Made by a program: the position numbers and the translations under genes
Notes under the pieces: generated by a model
What the model was told of the DNA's origin: nothing
Databases searched by the model: none
What the model saw: the letters and a program-made list of their open reading frames with translations, nothing else
Assembly: GCA_002389385.1 (NCBI GenBank)
Contig: DGOK01000118.1
Span: 5,174-69,173, forward strand
Source of the DNA: Rhodospirillaceae bacterium UBA4468
GTDB lineage: Bacteria > Pseudomonadota > Alphaproteobacteria > Rhodospirillales > Casp-alpha2
Direction: 5' to 3'
Length of the DNA stretch: 64,000 nucleotides
In this document: positions 63,960 to 64,000 of the stretch, one piece after another
Layout of the letters: the number at the start of each line of letters is the position of its first letter
How positions within the stretch are numbered: the stretch's first letter is position 1

Positions 63960-64000
63960 AATAATGGTCTTAAGTTATTGATATTAAACAATACTATGAC

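Noticed and set aside
1..64000. CRISPR arrays, prophage, transposases, integrase/att sites
   Set aside because: No direct-repeat arrays with spacers, phage structural genes or transposase motifs were found; the two palindromes at 59.8-60 kb are REP-like, not insertion sequences.

Overview
The window comes from an alphaproteobacterium of moderate GC content, most likely a free-living, probably aquatic member of the Rhodospirillales or a neighbouring order. This rests on DivK, the hisZ-purA pair, a PyrB/non-catalytic PyrC' pair and the gene order gatCA / ruvX / pyrB-pyrC'-plsY / dprA-topA-rnr / rpmG / divK, which is a familiar alphaproteobacterial backbone. The genus cannot be named from sequence alone. 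No tRNA, rRNA, CRISPR array, transposase or prophage was seen.

Layout: 1-3.4 kb holds gatA (cut by the left edge), gatC, a broken methyltransferase and a secreted SH3-like protein. 3.5-7.3 kb holds ruvX followed by three consecutive broken genes (AEC permease, sodium:solute symporter, sulfotransferase). 7.4-10.3 kb is pyrB-pyrC'-plsY. 10.4-33.2 kb separates plsY from dprA. It contains a SelW-like/cupin/D-aminoacylase/dehydrogenase run, MscS, TerB-like protein, rsmB, guaB, rlmE, ppx/gppA, an MBOAT O-acetylation pair, a Pit phosphate transporter, a Nudix hydrolase, a CueR-CopA copper module with a readable CueR-type promoter, and an EmrAB-type exporter. 33.2-42.1 kb returns to the backbone: dprA, topA, rnr, an S41 protease lipoprotein, rpmG with its terminator, and divK. 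42.2-54.8 kb holds a 31-codon membrane peptide, a broken Crp/Fnr regulator, a glycosyltransferase, a HAD phosphatase, phnDCEE, hisZ, purA, a broken hypothetical gene, an FMN-binding protein and a mandelate racemase-like gene whose start codon appears lost. 54.9-64 kb holds a predicted pseudokinase with a membrane partner, a TPP riboswitch with thiC, a tandem of extragenic palindromes, a two-subunit TPP-dependent decarboxylase (ComDE type), an alanine-rich secreted protein and guaA.

The strongest pattern is gene decay confined to accessory genes. Reading past the stop codons in frame joins split fragments into full-length proteins. There are nine in-frame nonsense codons in six genes, three clear frameshifts in three genes (one of which also carries a nonsense codon), and one probable ATG to ATA start loss. 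Every nonsense codon can be reached by a single C:G to T:A change from CAA, CAG, CGA or TGG. The housekeeping genes read here (gatA, pyrB, guaB, topA, rnr, purA, hisZ, thiC, guaA) are intact. All three stop codons occur, so recoding is not the explanation.

Pathways represented: pyrimidine start (PyrB with structural PyrC'), purine end steps (PurA, GuaB, GuaA), thiamine pyrimidine (ThiC) beside a TPP enzyme, phosphate and phosphonate uptake (Pit, PhnDCEE, no C-P lyase seen), copper efflux, and DNA/RNA upkeep (RuvX, TopA, DprA, RNase R, RsmB, RlmE). The least described unit is the pseudokinase/membrane protein pair at 54,977-57,521.
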